The notes beneath the pieces were generated by a model. It was given only the letters and a program-made list of their open reading frames with translations. It had not been told where the DNA came from and searched no databases. Below, one piece after another: positions 19,382 through 28,709 of a stretch of 64,000 nt of DNA (position 1 is its first letter; each line of letters starts with the position of its first letter). This stretch comes from Pantoea agglomerans (GTDB lineage Bacteria; Pseudomonadota; Gammaproteobacteria; Enterobacterales; Enterobacteriaceae): contig NZ_CP090207.1 of the NCBI RefSeq assembly GCF_021397715.1, positions 2,852,001-2,916,000 of the forward strand. Reading direction: 5' to 3'. The translations under genes were made by a program, and so were the position numbers.

Positions 19382-19885
19382 ATGAGTACCGCTAAATTGG
19401 TTAAAACTAAATCTTCCGACCTGATTTATACCCGTAACGATGTGGCAGATGATGAGAAAAAAGCCACCATTGAGGTATTGAACCGTCTGGTTGTCGAGTT
19501 TATTGATCTGTCTTTGATCACCAAGCAGGCCCACTGGAACATGCGTGGCGCTAACTTTATTGGTGTACATGAAATGCTGGACGGCTTCCGTACCGCCATC
19601 ACTGACCACCAGGACACCATTGCAGAACGTGTTGTACAGTTAGGCGGCGTCGCGCTGGGTACCGCGCAGGTGGTGAATGATAAAACCCCACTGAAAAGCT
19701 ATCCGCTTAACATCCACAGCGTGCAGGACCATCTGAAAGCGCTGGCCGATCGTTACAGCATCGTGGCGAACGATACCCGTAAAGCTATCTCAGAAGTGAA
19801 AGATGAAGATACCGCGGATATCTTTACCGCTGCTTCACGTGACCTGGATAAATTCCTGTGGTTTATCGAAGCGAACATTGAATAA
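19382..19885 (+). CDS. dps: Dps, DNA-protecting ferritin-like protein
   Basis: Dodecameric ferritin-like protein that binds DNA and oxidises Fe2+ with H2O2 in starved or stressed cells. It has 167 residues with a Lys-rich N-terminal tail ([15 protein letters not shown]). The ferroxidase ligands lie in [12 protein letters not shown] (His) and [18 protein letters not shown] (Asp/Glu/His). ATG at 19382 is the family start; the frame is open upstream without homology. Confidence 0.97.
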   Translation: MSTAKLVKTKSSDLIYTRNDVADDEKKATIEVLNRLVVEFIDLSLITKQAHWNMRGANFIGVHEMLDGFRTAITDHQDTIAERVVQLGGVALGTAQVVNDKTPLKSYPLNIHSVQDHLKALADRYSIVANDTRKAISEVKDEDTADIFTAASRDLDKFLWFIEANIE

Positions 19886-19915
19886 TTTCCATTGATTCAT
19901 CAATGAGACAAAAAT

Positions 19916-19937
19916 GGCGGGGAGACCCGCCTTTTTT
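19916..19937 (+). terminator. Rho-independent terminator of dps
   Basis: GGCGGG-GAGA-CCCGCC followed by six T, 30 bases after the stop codon. Confidence 0.93.
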
Positions 19938-20024
19938 ACGTCTGCACGATCGTAATTTTATGACCCTGTTAACAGTTCTTCCCTCCTTCGCTTCACAGCT
20001 TTAACATCTGAGGCACACTACCGG

Positions 20025-20073
20025 TTGCACCAAAACAGCAACTTGCACTAATTTGGGTCACCAAATTAGTGCA
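20025..20073. promoter_or_regulatory. NtrC-type enhancer sites upstream of glnH
   Basis: TTGCACCAAAACAGCAA (from 20025) resembles the NtrC consensus GCACY-N5-GGTGC. Next to it is a perfect 13-bp inverted repeat, TGCACTAATTTGG-GTCA-CCAAATTAGTGCA (20044-20073). Such sites 70-120 bases before a sigma-54 promoter are the expected enhancer. Confidence 0.65.
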
Positions 20074-20144
20074 GAGGCAGATATTCCTGCAAAATCGAGT
20101 CAGCTGGGTTATTTAACCTACTGATTTGGTGTATTTTGCAAAGT

Positions 20145-20160
20145 TGGCATAATTCTTTCA
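20145..20160 (+). promoter_or_regulatory. Sigma-54 promoter of glnHPQ
   Basis: TGGCAT-N5-TTTCA fits the -24/-12 consensus TGGCAC-N5-TTGCA. It is 54 bases before the glnH start, in the position of E. coli glnHp2. Confidence 0.7.
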
Positions 20161-20213
20161 TATGACAAGCCGCAAACACAGGCCCTGCCGCCTGGTAGTA
20201 ATAAGGAAAAATG

Positions 20214-20960
20214 ATGAAGTCACTGTTAAAAGTTTCTGTGGCCGCGCTGGCGCTGGCCTTCTCCCTCTCTTCCACTGCAGCAGAAAAGAAACTGGTGGTC
20301 GCCACTGACACCGCCTTCGTTCCTTTTGAGTTCAAACAGGGCGACAAATATGTCGGCTTCGACGTTGATCTGTGGGATGCGATCGCTAAACAACTGAAGC
20401 TCGATTACACCCTCAAGCCAATGGATTTCAGCGGCATTATTCCGGCACTACAGACCCGCAACGTCGATCTGGCGCTGGCGGGAATTACCATTACCGAAGA
20501 ACGTAAAAAGGCGATCGAGTTTTCTGATGGCTATTACAAAAGCGGTCTGCTGGTAATGGTGCGTAATAACGAAAACGACATCAAAGGCATCAGCGATCTG
20601 ACCGGCAAAGTAGTGGCAGTGAAGAGCGGCACCGGCTCGGTGGATTACGCCAAAGCCAACATCAAAACCAAAGATCTGCGTCAGTTCCCGAACATCGATA
20701 ACGCCTACATGGAACTCGGCACCAACCGCGCTGACGCGGTTCTGCACGATACACCAAACATCCTCTACTTCATCAATACCGCCGGTAAAGGCCGCTTTAA
20801 AGCGGTAGGCGAATCGATTGAAGCGCAGCAGTACGGCATCGCCTTCCCGAAAGGCAGCGACGATTTACGTGAAAAAGTAAACGGCGCACTGAAAACTATC
20901 AAAGAGAACGGCACTTACAATCAGCTGTATAAAAAATGGTTCGGTACTGAACCTAAATAA
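20214..20960 (+). CDS. glnH: GlnH, periplasmic glutamine-binding protein
   Basis: Substrate-binding component of the high-affinity glutamine importer GlnHPQ (SBP_bac_3). The 248-residue precursor has a signal peptide ([23 protein letters not shown]). The mature part [20 protein letters not shown] and [13 protein letters not shown] is almost identical to E. coli GlnH. ATG at 20214 is preferred to the adjacent ATG at 20211 because AAGGA is then six bases away and homology begins there. Nitrogen control is indicated by the sites upstream. Confidence 0.96.
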   Translation: MKSLLKVSVAALALAFSLSSTAAEKKLVVATDTAFVPFEFKQGDKYVGFDVDLWDAIAKQLKLDYTLKPMDFSGIIPALQTRNVDLALAGITITEERKKAIEFSDGYYKSGLLVMVRNNENDIKGISDLTGKVVAVKSGTGSVDYAKANIKTKDLRQFPNIDNAYMELGTNRADAVLHDTPNILYFINTAGKGRFKAVGESIEAQQYGIAFPKGSDDLREKVNGALKTIKENGTYNQLYKKWFGTEPK

Positions 20961-20985
20961 CAATTTGCAGCAGTTTTAATTTTCA

Positions 20986-21012
20986 GCAGGGAAACGTTTT
21001 CCCTGCTTTTTT
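20986..21012 (+). terminator. Intercistronic terminator/attenuator glnH-glnP
   Basis: GCAGGGAAA-CGT-TTTCCCTGC and six T between the glnH stop and the glnP start. Partial termination here would give more binding protein than permease. Confidence 0.8.
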
Positions 21013-21038
21013 CCTCGCAACATATCTGGAGTCACACC

Positions 21039-21698
21039 ATGGAGTTTGACTGGAGCGTTATCTGGCCCGCCATGCCGGCGCTGCTCGAAGGCGCGAAGAT
21101 GACCTTAATCATCTCAATCATCGGACTGGTGGGCGGATTGATTATCGGCCTCGTCGCCGGTTTCGCCCGCGCTTACGGCGGCTGGATCACCAACAACATT
21201 GCGCTGGTGTTTATTGAAATCATCCGCGGCACCCCGATTGTGGTGCAGGTGATGTTCATCTATTTCGCCCTGCCGATGGCCTTCCCCGACCTGCGTATCG
21301 ATCCGTTCAGCGCGGCCGTGGTCACCATTATGATTAACTCCGGCGCCTACATTGCGGAAATTACCCGTGGTGCGGTGCTGTCGATCAACAAAGGCTTTCG
21401 TGAAGCGGGCCTGGCGCTCGGCCTGTCGAGCCGCGAAACCCTGCGCTATGTGATTATGCCCCTGGCGCTGCGCCGCATGTTGCCACCGCTGGGTAACCAG
21501 TGGATTGTCAGCATCAAAGATACCTCGCTGTTTATCGTTATCGGTGTCGCTGAACTGACGCGTCAGGGTCAGGAGATTATCGCCGGTAACTTCCGCGCGC
21601 TGGAGATCTGGAGCGCCGTCGCGATCATCTATCTGGTGATTACCCTGGTGTTGAGCTTTGTGCTGCGCCGTGTTGAGAAAAGGGTGAAAATCCTGTGA
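21039..21698 (+). CDS. glnP: GlnP, glutamine ABC transporter permease
   Basis: Inner-membrane permease of the HisM/GlnP family, 219 residues with about five membrane spans. [17 protein letters not shown] is the typical motif near residues 63-79. The EAA loop [24 protein letters not shown], near residues 127-150, docks the ATPase. It starts 78 bases after glnH and its stop overlaps the glnQ start by four bases. Confidence 0.95.
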   Translation: MEFDWSVIWPAMPALLEGAKMTLIISIIGLVGGLIIGLVAGFARAYGGWITNNIALVFIEIIRGTPIVVQVMFIYFALPMAFPDLRIDPFSAAVVTIMINSGAYIAEITRGAVLSINKGFREAGLALGLSSRETLRYVIMPLALRRMLPPLGNQWIVSIKDTSLFIVIGVAELTRQGQEIIAGNFRALEIWSAVAIIYLVITLVLSFVLRRVEKRVKIL

Positions 21699-22417
21699 TT
21701 GAATTTAAAGATGTCTCGAAGCATTTTGGTCAGACCCAGGTGCTGCATAACATTGACCTGAAGATTAATCAGGGCGAAGTCGTGGTGATTATCGGGCCGT
21801 CCGGCTCAGGTAAATCCACCCTGCTGCGCTGCATTAACAAACTGGAAGAGATCACCAGCGGCGAACTGATCGTCGATGGCCTGCGGGTTAACGATCCGAA
21901 AGTAGATGACCGCCTGATCCGTCAGGAAGCGGGCATGGTATTCCAGCAGTTTCACCTTTTCCCACAGATGAGTGCGCTGGATAACGTCGCCTTTGGTCCG
22001 ATTCGGGTACGCGGCGCCAGCAAAGAGGCGGCACGTCAGCTGGCGAAAGAGCTGCTGGGCAAAGTGGGGCTGGCAGAACGCGCCCATCACTTCCCGTCTG
22101 AGCTTTCCGGCGGTCAGCAGCAGCGGGTAGCGATTGCCCGTGCGCTGGCGGTGAAACCCAAAATGATGCTGTTCGATGAGCCGACCTCGGCGCTGGACCC
22201 GGAACTGCGTCACGAAGTGCTGAAAGTGATGCAGGACCTGGCGGAAGAAGGCATGACGATGGTGATCGTGACCCACGAAGTGGGCTTCGCGAAGAAAGTC
22301 GCATCGCGTCTGATCTTTATCGACAAAGGCCGCATTGCCGAAGATGGCGATCCGGACAGCCTGATCAGCAATCCTCCCAGCGACCGTCTGCGCGAATTTC
22401 TGCAGCACGTCTCGTGA
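21695..22417 (+). CDS. glnQ: GlnQ, glutamine ABC transporter ATP-binding protein
   Basis: ATPase of the glutamine importer, 240 residues. Walker [10 protein letters not shown] lies near residues 32-40, the Q-loop in VFQQFHLFP, signature [15 protein letters not shown], Walker [14 protein letters not shown] and the switch His in VTHEVGFA. The start is GTG at 21695, overlapping the glnP stop (GTGA). Confidence 0.96.
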   Translation: MIEFKDVSKHFGQTQVLHNIDLKINQGEVVVIIGPSGSGKSTLLRCINKLEEITSGELIVDGLRVNDPKVDDRLIRQEAGMVFQQFHLFPQMSALDNVAFGPIRVRGASKEAARQLAKELLGKVGLAERAHHFPSELSGGQQQRVAIARALAVKPKMMLFDEPTSALDPELRHEVLKVMQDLAEEGMTMVIVTHEVGFAKKVASRLIFIDKGRIAEDGDPDSLISNPPSDRLREFLQHVS

Positions 22418-22423
22418 TCACGG

Positions 22424-22450
22424 GCGGGCCGCACTGCCGGCCCGCTTTTT
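22424..22450 (+). terminator. Rho-independent terminator of glnHPQ
   Basis: GCGGGCCG-CACTGC-CGGCCCGC followed by five T, seven bases after the glnQ stop. Confidence 0.9.
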
Positions 22451-22457
22451 CTGCCCA

Positions 22458-23252
22458 GCCTGATTGAGAGCCGGCTGGCATCCGACTCACATGGCCGTCC
22501 GATGCCGAGCGCCCGCACCCGCACCTTACTCACCCTGTTCCGCAATGCGCTGGAGGTGGTGATCACTACCATCACCCTTATGATCCGGCTCTGAGATTGA
22601 CGTGAACATTGCGCCGCTGCTGGCCGATGCCGGTGCGCTGGGGCTGGCGATCTCATTTGGCTCACAGACGCTGGTGAACGATATCATTACCGGTATCTTC
22701 ATCCAGTTCGAAAACGGGATGAATACCGGCGATCTGGTGCTCATCGGTGCCATTACCGGCACGGTAGAGTGGATGTCGATTCGCTCGGTCGGCGTGCGTC
22801 AGGATACCGGCGCCTATCACATCATTCCCTGCTCATCGATTACTCCCTTTGCCAACTTTGTGCGCAACATCGGGTCGTTTTTCGCCAACTATGATGTGGA
22901 TCGCAATGAGGATAGCGAACGCGCTAATCAGGCGTTGCAGGCGGCGGTGAAAGAGTGACTGGAGAATCCGGAAATTCGCGGCAGGGTGACTGGCGAGTCA
23001 GGTTTTGCCGGGCTGGTCGGCCTGACCGACCAGCCGTTTAGGGTGCACGTCTCCTTTACTACCCAACCGCTGAAGCAGTGGACAGTGCGTTTTGCGCTGG
23101 ACGATAAAGTGAAGAAGCACTTTGACGCCGCCGGGATTAAAGCGCCGCACCAGAGAGTGCAGGTGATGCAAACCGCCAGCGATGTGGCCGATGCCGCCGC
23201 TGCCAGAAGTTCAGGGCGGACCCGCCGGCCCGCCCTGAGGATTAGCGGCTGA
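22458..23252 (+). pseudogene. ybiO: Remnant of ybiO (MscS-family mechanosensitive channel)
   Basis: Only the C-terminal third of a YbiO-like channel (about 740 residues in E. coli) remains. Segment 1 (22460-22592) reads RPMPSARTRTLLTLFRNALE and ends in a stop after MIRL. A net frameshift near 22592 then gives VNIAPLLADAGALGLAISFG and GSQTLVNDIITGIFIQFENG, the MscS beta-domain core. An in-frame TGA at 22956-22958 interrupts it, and the same frame resumes as LENPEIRG and SFTTQPLKQWTVRFALDDKVKKH. The extreme C-terminus may carry another shift. The N-terminal membrane part is absent. Its place between glnQ and rlmF is where E. coli has intact ybiO. Confidence 0.88.
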
Positions 23253-24165
23253 GTCCTTTTGTGCGCTGAGCGGCGGGCATAAAACTCCACGCCAGGAAGC
23301 GGCTCTGTTTCTGTCCCTGCGCCATATTCACTACCCGGACCTCAGCAACATCAAGCGCTTTTAGCTGTTTTTCCAGCGTGGCTAAATTCTCTTTACGCGA
23401 CACCAGCGAGGTAAACCAGATCACCTGGCGCCCCAGCGCCACGCTTTCACCGATCATCTTACCGACAAACGCCTTTTCGCCGCCGACGCACCACAGCTCA
23501 TTGTGCTGACCGCCGAAGTTAAGCGGCGCATTTTTATCGAGGCCCAGATTGCGCACTTTACGCTGCGATCCCGCCGCCGCCTCCTCAGCCGAAGCGTGGA
23601 ACGGCGGATTACACATTACCGCGTGGAAAAATTCGGTTTTACTCACCACGCCTGACAGTACCGCATCGCTGTTTTTCTGCCGGCGCAGGCGGATCTGGCG
23701 CGCCAGGCCGGGATTAGCGGCGACAATCCGGTTGGCGGCTTTGATCGCCGCCTCATCAATTTCGGTGCCGGTGAAGCGCCAGCCATACTCCGCCGCGCCA
23801 ATCAGCGGATAGATGCAGTTTGCACCGCAGCCAATATCGAGCACGTCAACCGTCGGAATGACGCCGTGGTTATCCAGCGCCAGCAGATCGGCCAGATAGT
23901 GCAGGTAATCGGCGCGGCCCGGCACGGGCGGGCAAAGCGAACCCGGTGCCAGCTGCCAGTCGATGCCGTAAAACAGTTTAATCAGCGCCTGATTGAGCAA
24001 CATCACCGCGTCCGCGTCGGCAAAATCGATCGACTGCACGCCATAGCCGTTGGGCCGCACTTTGGCCGCCAGCGGCGGATGTGCAGCGGTTAACGCGGCA
24101 AAATCGTATTCGCCCTGGTGGCGATTGCGGGCGTGGAAAGGCGACGAGCTGGCTGACTTTTTCAT
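23242..24165 (-). CDS. rlmF: RlmF, 23S rRNA m6A1618 methyltransferase
   Basis: S-adenosylmethionine-dependent enzyme methylating A1618 of 23S rRNA. The 307 residues include LHPRN-like HARNRHQGEYDF at the N-terminus, the SAM motif VLDIGCGANCIYPLIG and the N6-adenine catalytic motif NPPF in AVMCNPPFHAS. ATG at 24165 is taken; another ATG in frame 12 bases upstream is possible. Its 3' end overlaps the tail of the ybiO remnant on the other strand by about ten bases. Confidence 0.92.
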   Translation of the reverse strand: MKKSASSSPFHARNRHQGEYDFAALTAAHPPLAAKVRPNGYGVQSIDFADADAVMLLNQALIKLFYGIDWQLAPGSLCPPVPGRADYLHYLADLLALDNHGVIPTVDVLDIGCGANCIYPLIGAAEYGWRFTGTEIDEAAIKAANRIVAANPGLARQIRLRRQKNSDAVLSGVVSKTEFFHAVMCNPPFHASAEEAAAGSQRKVRNLGLDKNAPLNFGGQHNELWCVGGEKAFVGKMIGESVALGRQVIWFTSLVSRKENLATLEKQLKALDVAEVRVVNMAQGQKQSRFLAWSFMPAAQRTKGLSR

Positions 24166-24306
24166 ACGTTCTCTCAATTATTCAGGCGCGCGTACAATAC
24201 GCTGTAGGCGGCGGAAAATAAACCCGCACAATCCGCTTACGCATTTGGGGTGTTGCCAGACGATGCTGTCGGGCTAAGATGAATAAAATTCCCCACCGGA
24301 GAGGTT

Positions 24307-24939
24307 ATGACGCATAAACGCTATTCCTATCAACCGCGTGCCGGCCACGGTCTGCCCCACGATCCGCTGAACGCTATCATCGGCCCGCGTCCGATTGGCT
24401 GGATCAGTTCGATCAGCACCAGCGGTCAGCGCAATCTGGCGCCTTACAGCTTTTTTAACTGCTTTAACTACCATCCGCCGATCATCGGTTTCGCCAGCAG
24501 CGGCTGGAAAGACAGCGTACAGAATATCGCTGACACCAAAGAGTTTGTCTGGAATCTGGCGACCCGGCCACTGGCTGAAGCGATGAATGAGAGCTCGGCG
24601 TCACTGCCCGCCGATCAGGATGAGTTTGCCTATGCCGGACTGACACCGTTACCCGCCTCACAGGTGAAAGCCAGCCTGGTCGGCGAGAGCCCGGTTAACT
24701 TTGAGTGTCGGCTGACGCAGCTGATCCAGTTACAGGATGCACAGGGAAAGCCGATAGAGAGCTGGCTGGTGCTGGGCGAAGCGGTGGCGATCCACATCAG
24801 TGAAACGTTGCTGGAAGCGGGTATTTATCAGACCGCCAAAGCCGAGCCGATTCTGCGTGCCGGTGGACCCAGCGCCTACTACGGCATCAGCGAAGCGCAA
24901 CGCTTCGATTTAGTTCGCCCCGACGCGCGCCGCCGCTAA
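24307..24939 (+). CDS. Flavin-reductase-like FMN-binding protein
   Basis: The 210-residue protein belongs to the flavin reductase-like (split-barrel FMN-binding) family. PRPIGWISSISTSGQRNLAPYSFFN near residues 27-51 is the family's FMN-binding signature, followed by PPIIGFASSG and KEFVWNLATRPLAEAMN. GGAGAGG precedes the ATG. It is convergent with the HutH-like gene (3 bases apart). No membrane or export signal. The oxygenase partner or substrate is not evident. Confidence 0.8.
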   Translation: MTHKRYSYQPRAGHGLPHDPLNAIIGPRPIGWISSISTSGQRNLAPYSFFNCFNYHPPIIGFASSGWKDSVQNIADTKEFVWNLATRPLAEAMNESSASLPADQDEFAYAGLTPLPASQVKASLVGESPVNFECRLTQLIQLQDAQGKPIESWLVLGEAVAIHISETLLEAGIYQTAKAEPILRAGGPSAYYGISEAQRFDLVRPDARRR

Positions 24940-24942
24940 GGG

Positions 24943-26442
24943 TTAAAGCGCATCAGGCCGATGCGCTTTAATTTCGCCTACCGCCCTGGCAATCTCCGGT
25001 GCCAGCCAGCGGTCCTGTTGCCAGCTTGCCACATGCTGTCGCAGATGCCGCCAGGCACGTAAGGTGCCACGGGCTAACCGCGCCTCGCCGTGAAATTCCA
25101 GTGCCTGTGCGGCCAACAGGTATTCGATAGCGATGATGTGATCGACATTGTTCACCAGCTTTAACAGCTTGAGTGCGGAGCCGGTGCCGAGACTCAGGTG
25201 ATCCTCCTGCAATCCGGAGGTGACGTAGTTGTCCAGCACCGCCGGTTGTGCCAGCTGGCGGTTTTCCGCGCAGAGCGACGCCGCAACATATTGGGCAATC
25301 ATCATGCCGGAATTGACGCCAGGTTGCGCCACCAGAAACGGCGGCAGCCCACTCACCAGTGGATTAACCAGCCGATCGAGCCGCCGTTCGGCAATGCTAC
25401 CCAGCTCCGCCAGCGCAATTGCCAGTAAGTCACACGCCATTGCCACCGATTCGCCGTGTGGATTGGCCTGCGAAACCACTCGCCATGCCTGAGGCGTGCC
25501 GAGCACCAGCGGATTGTCAGTACAGGCATTCAGCTCGGTCGACACCTGCCACTGCGCATGATCGAACTGATCGCGACAGGCACCATGCACTTGCGGCATT
25601 GAGCGCAGGCTGAGAGCATCCTGAGTGCGAATGCCCTGACTCTCGCTTAACACCCTGCTGTCTGCTAATAACTGGCGTAAACGTTCACCGCTGCGCTGGA
25701 TACCGGGACTGGCTTTCAGCGCCAGCACCTCAGGATCAAAAGCCGCCAGCTGGCCACGCAAGGCTTCAAAACTCATCGCGCCAGTGACATCGGCCCAGTC
25801 CAGCAGACGTTCGGCATCGTCGAGCGCCAGGCAGGCGAGACCGGTCATGCACGGCGTGCCGTTGACCAGACTCAGCCCCTCTTTTGCCGCAGGCCGATAA
25901 GGCGTTAATCCATTGCGCTCCAGCGCCTGCTGCGCCGGCATCAGCTGCCCATCATACTCCACGTCACCGATGCCAATCAGCGCCAGGCTAATGTGCGCCA
26001 TATGGGTCAGGTAGCCCACCGAGCCCTGAGACGGAACCTGCGGCGTGATGTGCAAATTAAGCAGCGCCAGCAGTCGTTCCACCAGCGCCACCGACACGCC
26101 CGATTTACCGTGACTGTAATTAGCAATCGCGGCACACAGAATGGCGCGGACCTCAGGCTTTCCCAGACCGGGCCCGACGCCACAGGCGTGACTGAGTAAG
26201 GTATTCCGTGACAGCTGGCTCAGCTCATCGTCCGGCAGGGTGATATTGCACAGCGCGCCGAGGCCAGTATTGATGCCATAGGCCACCTCTCCTGCCGCCA
26301 CGATATTACCGACAATTTCCCGACCCTGGGCAATGCGCTGCCAGGCACTGTCGCTCAGCGTCAGCGTCGCGCCCTGTCGCGCCACCTGAACCACGTCACG
26401 CCACTGTAGCGGCGTATCGCCCCAGACGATAGTCTGACTCAT
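24943..26442 (-). CDS. HutH-like aromatic amino-acid lyase homologue lacking the MIO triad
   Basis: The 499 residues align along their length with histidine ammonia-lyase, including the authentic HutH at 34889 in this window. Retained residues are Tyr56 ([10 protein letters not shown]), His85 (LSHACG), Asn194 (LVNGTP) and Glu in LQEDHLS. The cofactor-forming Ala-Ser-Gly is gone: GSVGASGDL of HutH is GSVGYL here (residues 140-145), a three-residue deletion plus change. The active-site Tyr of QDPYSIR is Leu277 (QDALSLR). The MIO prosthetic group therefore cannot form in the usual way. The gene overlaps the ABC ATPase by four bases (ATGA) and ends a transporter operon. It may be a binding, regulatory or different enzymatic protein; lyase activity is doubtful. 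Confidence 0.85.
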   Translation of the reverse strand: MSQTIVWGDTPLQWRDVVQVARQGATLTLSDSAWQRIAQGREIVGNIVAAGEVAYGINTGLGALCNITLPDDELSQLSRNTLLSHACGVGPGLGKPEVRAILCAAIANYSHGKSGVSVALVERLLALLNLHITPQVPSQGSVGYLTHMAHISLALIGIGDVEYDGQLMPAQQALERNGLTPYRPAAKEGLSLVNGTPCMTGLACLALDDAERLLDWADVTGAMSFEALRGQLAAFDPEVLALKASPGIQRSGERLRQLLADSRVLSESQGIRTQDALSLRSMPQVHGACRDQFDHAQWQVSTELNACTDNPLVLGTPQAWRVVSQANPHGESVAMACDLLAIALAELGSIAERRLDRLVNPLVSGLPPFLVAQPGVNSGMMIAQYVAASLCAENRQLAQPAVLDNYVTSGLQEDHLSLGTGSALKLLKLVNNVDHIIAIEYLLAAQALEFHGEARLARGTLRAWRHLRQHVASWQQDRWLAPEIARAVGEIKAHRPDAL

Positions 26443-27233
26443 AGCACCGGCTCCACCTGATGATGACTGGAAATGAACTGTTTAAAACGCGCCGATCCCT
26501 GCTCACCAAACATCTCCTGTGGCGTGCCCTGACAATCGATGGTGCCCTGATGCATAAATACCACCCGGTTAGAGACGTTACGCGCGAATCCCATCTCATG
26601 CGTAACCACCAGCATGGTACGTCCCTCTTCCGCCAGGCTGCGCATCACCTTCAGCACCTCCCCCACCAGTTCGGGATCGAGCGCCGAGGTCGGTTCATCA
26701 AACAGCATGACTTCAGGGTCCATCGCCAGCGCGCGGGCAATCGCCACCCGCTGCTGCTGTCCGCCTGAGAGCTGCGCCGGATAGAAATCCTTGCGGTTCA
26801 GCAAGCCAACACGATCCAGCAGCTTCTCTGCCTCGGCGATGCAGGCTTTTTTGTCACGCTTCAGCACGTAATGCGGTCCTTCAATGACGTTTTGCAGCAC
26901 CGTTAAATGTGACCAGAGATTAAAACTCTGAAATACCATGCCAAGCCGCGAGCGCAACCGCTCAATCTGTCGCGGATTCGCTGCCAGCTGATGACCACGG
27001 GCATGGCGCTTCATCTCAATGGTTTCGCCGCCGACACTGACAACGCCGGCATCAGGCGTCTCTAACAGATTGATGCAGCGCAGCAAGGTACTTTTCCCCG
27101 AGCCGCTGGCACCCAGAATCGAAATGACATCTCCCTGGTGCGCTTGCAGTGAGATGCCTTTCAGCACCTCCATCGCACCAAAGGATTTATGGATATCGCT
27201 GGCCGACAGCGTGACAGGTGGCAGGGTTGACAT
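26439..27233 (-). CDS. Polar amino-acid ABC transporter ATP-binding protein (HisP type)
   Basis: ATPase of an amino-acid importer, 264 residues. Walker [10 protein letters not shown] lies near residues 40-48, Q-loop FQSFNLW, signature [15 protein letters not shown], Walker [14 protein letters not shown] and switch TTHE-like VTHEMGFA. The insert [21 protein letters not shown] resembles HisP. GGAGGAG lies before the ATG. It is the fourth gene of the operon SBP-permease-permease-ATPase-HutH-like. Histidine or urocanate is the likely substrate, judged from the hut context. Confidence 0.92.
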   Translation of the reverse strand: MSTLPPVTLSASDIHKSFGAMEVLKGISLQAHQGDVISILGASGSGKSTLLRCINLLETPDAGVVSVGGETIEMKRHARGHQLAANPRQIERLRSRLGMVFQSFNLWSHLTVLQNVIEGPHYVLKRDKKACIAEAEKLLDRVGLLNRKDFYPAQLSGGQQQRVAIARALAMDPEVMLFDEPTSALDPELVGEVLKVMRSLAEEGRTMLVVTHEMGFARNVSNRVVFMHQGTIDCQGTPQEMFGEQGSARFKQFISSHHQVEPVL

Positions 27234-27234
27234 A

Positions 27235-27966
27235 TTATTCTCCTCCGGGGATCGGCTTAGCGGTTGGTAACGGCTTTTTTGCCGGTTTATGTACCGGTGT
27301 CAGACGCCGCTCCAGCAAGGCATACAGTTGAACGATAATGAAATTGAGGATCAGGTAGATTGCCGCGGCGCAGAGAAACACTTCCATGGTGCGATAGGTT
27401 CGCTGAATAATCTGCTGCGCCACGCCGGTGACGTCCCAAACCGTGACCAGGCTGGCCAGCGCGGTCGATTTGACCAGCAGAATCGCCTCCGTCGAGTAGG
27501 CGGGCAGCGCATAGCGCAACATCACTGGCGCAATAATTCGCCGCAGCAGCAGGCCGCGCGACATACCACACGCCATGCCCGCTTCCACCTGGCCGGGCGG
27601 CACCGCCAGTAATGCGCCACGCAGAATCTCTGCGGTGTAGGCAGCGGTACAGAGTGACAGCGCCAGCACCGCGCAGCTAAACGGCTCACGCAAAAACGGC
27701 CAGACGAAACTGTGACGGATCACGCCAAACTGCCCGAGTCCGTAGTAGATCAGGAACAGCTGAATCATCAGCGGTGAACCGCGAAACACCAGAATATAGC
27801 CACGGGCAAAGGCGCTAAGTAGCCGCCAGCGGCTCATGCGCATCGCCAGGATACCCACTGCCAGCACGCCGCCGCACAGGAAGGCGCTGATAAACAGGCC
27901 GAGGGTTACCGGCAACGCGGCGCTCAGCTTAAGAAAGGTGTCACTGAGAAAAGCAAAATCGATCAT
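27235..27966 (-). CDS. Amino-acid ABC transporter permease (HisM type)
   Basis: Inner-membrane permease of 243 residues with about five hydrophobic segments. [20 protein letters not shown] and [28 protein letters not shown] (EAA loop) are the HisM/HisQ family motifs. The C-terminus is Pro/Lys-rich. Two bases separate its stop from the ATPase start. Confidence 0.9.
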   Translation of the reverse strand: MIDFAFLSDTFLKLSAALPVTLGLFISAFLCGGVLAVGILAMRMSRWRLLSAFARGYILVFRGSPLMIQLFLIYYGLGQFGVIRHSFVWPFLREPFSCAVLALSLCTAAYTAEILRGALLAVPPGQVEAGMACGMSRGLLLRRIIAPVMLRYALPAYSTEAILLVKSTALASLVTVWDVTGVAQQIIQRTYRTMEVFLCAAAIYLILNFIIVQLYALLERRLTPVHKPAKKPLPTAKPIPGGE

Positions 27967-27977
27967 TATCGGACTCC

Positions 27978-28697
27978 TTAATGCTGGGCTGCGGTACGGC
28001 TTTGCCAGGCACGACCGAGGCGGGATTCGGCCCGCAAAAAGGCACGGTTCGACAGCAGCGTCAGCGCCAGATAGCAGGCACCGCCGACCAGGTAAAAGGT
28101 GAAGTATTCCCGGGTGGAACCGGCCGCGATCTGGCTGGCGCGCATCAGTTCCACGATGCCGGTCACCGACACCAGCGCGGAATCTTTCAGGCTCATCTGC
28201 CAGACGTTTGACAGCCCCGGCAGCGCATAGCGCGCTACCTGAGGCAGCAGGATGCGCTGCCGTATGCGCCAGCGCGGCATCCCGATAGCCACCGCGGCTT
28301 CAATCTCCCCTTTTGCCAGCGCCAGTCGGGCGGCACGGTAGACTTCCGCCTGATAAGAGCCGGAAATCAGCCCGATAGCCAGCGCGCCGATCAGAAACGG
28401 CGGCGCTTCGATAAACCCATCAGCACCAAACAGCTGCCCTATCAGGGTGATCAAACCCGATCCGCCGAAGTAGAACAGGTAGATCACCAGCAGTTCAGGA
28501 ATGCCGCGAAAGACCACCGAATAGCCTTCTCCCAGCCAGCGCACGGCCCGGTGCGGCGATAGCTTTGCCGCCGCCACGCCGGACCCTACTACCGCTCCGA
28601 CCAGCAGCGCGGCAAAGGAGAGCAGCACGGTGGTCAGCGTCGCGCTCAGGATCAAGCGACCCCAACCGTCTGCACCAAAACTCAGCAGGCTCATCAT
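27978..28697 (-). CDS. Amino-acid ABC transporter permease (HisQ type)
   Basis: Second permease of the heterodimer, 239 residues. YSVVFRGIPELLVIYLFYFGG near residues 59-79 and the EAA loop EIEAAVAIGMPRWRIRQRILLPQVARYALPG are clear. It starts 12 bases after the binding-protein gene and ends 11 bases before the HisM-type gene. Confidence 0.9.
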   Translation of the reverse strand: MMSLLSFGADGWGRLILSATLTTVLLSFAALLVGAVVGSGVAAAKLSPHRAVRWLGEGYSVVFRGIPELLVIYLFYFGGSGLITLIGQLFGADGFIEAPPFLIGALAIGLISGSYQAEVYRAARLALAKGEIEAAVAIGMPRWRIRQRILLPQVARYALPGLSNVWQMSLKDSALVSVTGIVELMRASQIAAGSTREYFTFYLVGGACYLALTLLSNRAFLRAESRLGRAWQSRTAAQH

Positions 28698-28709
28698 GAT
28701 TTACCTCAC

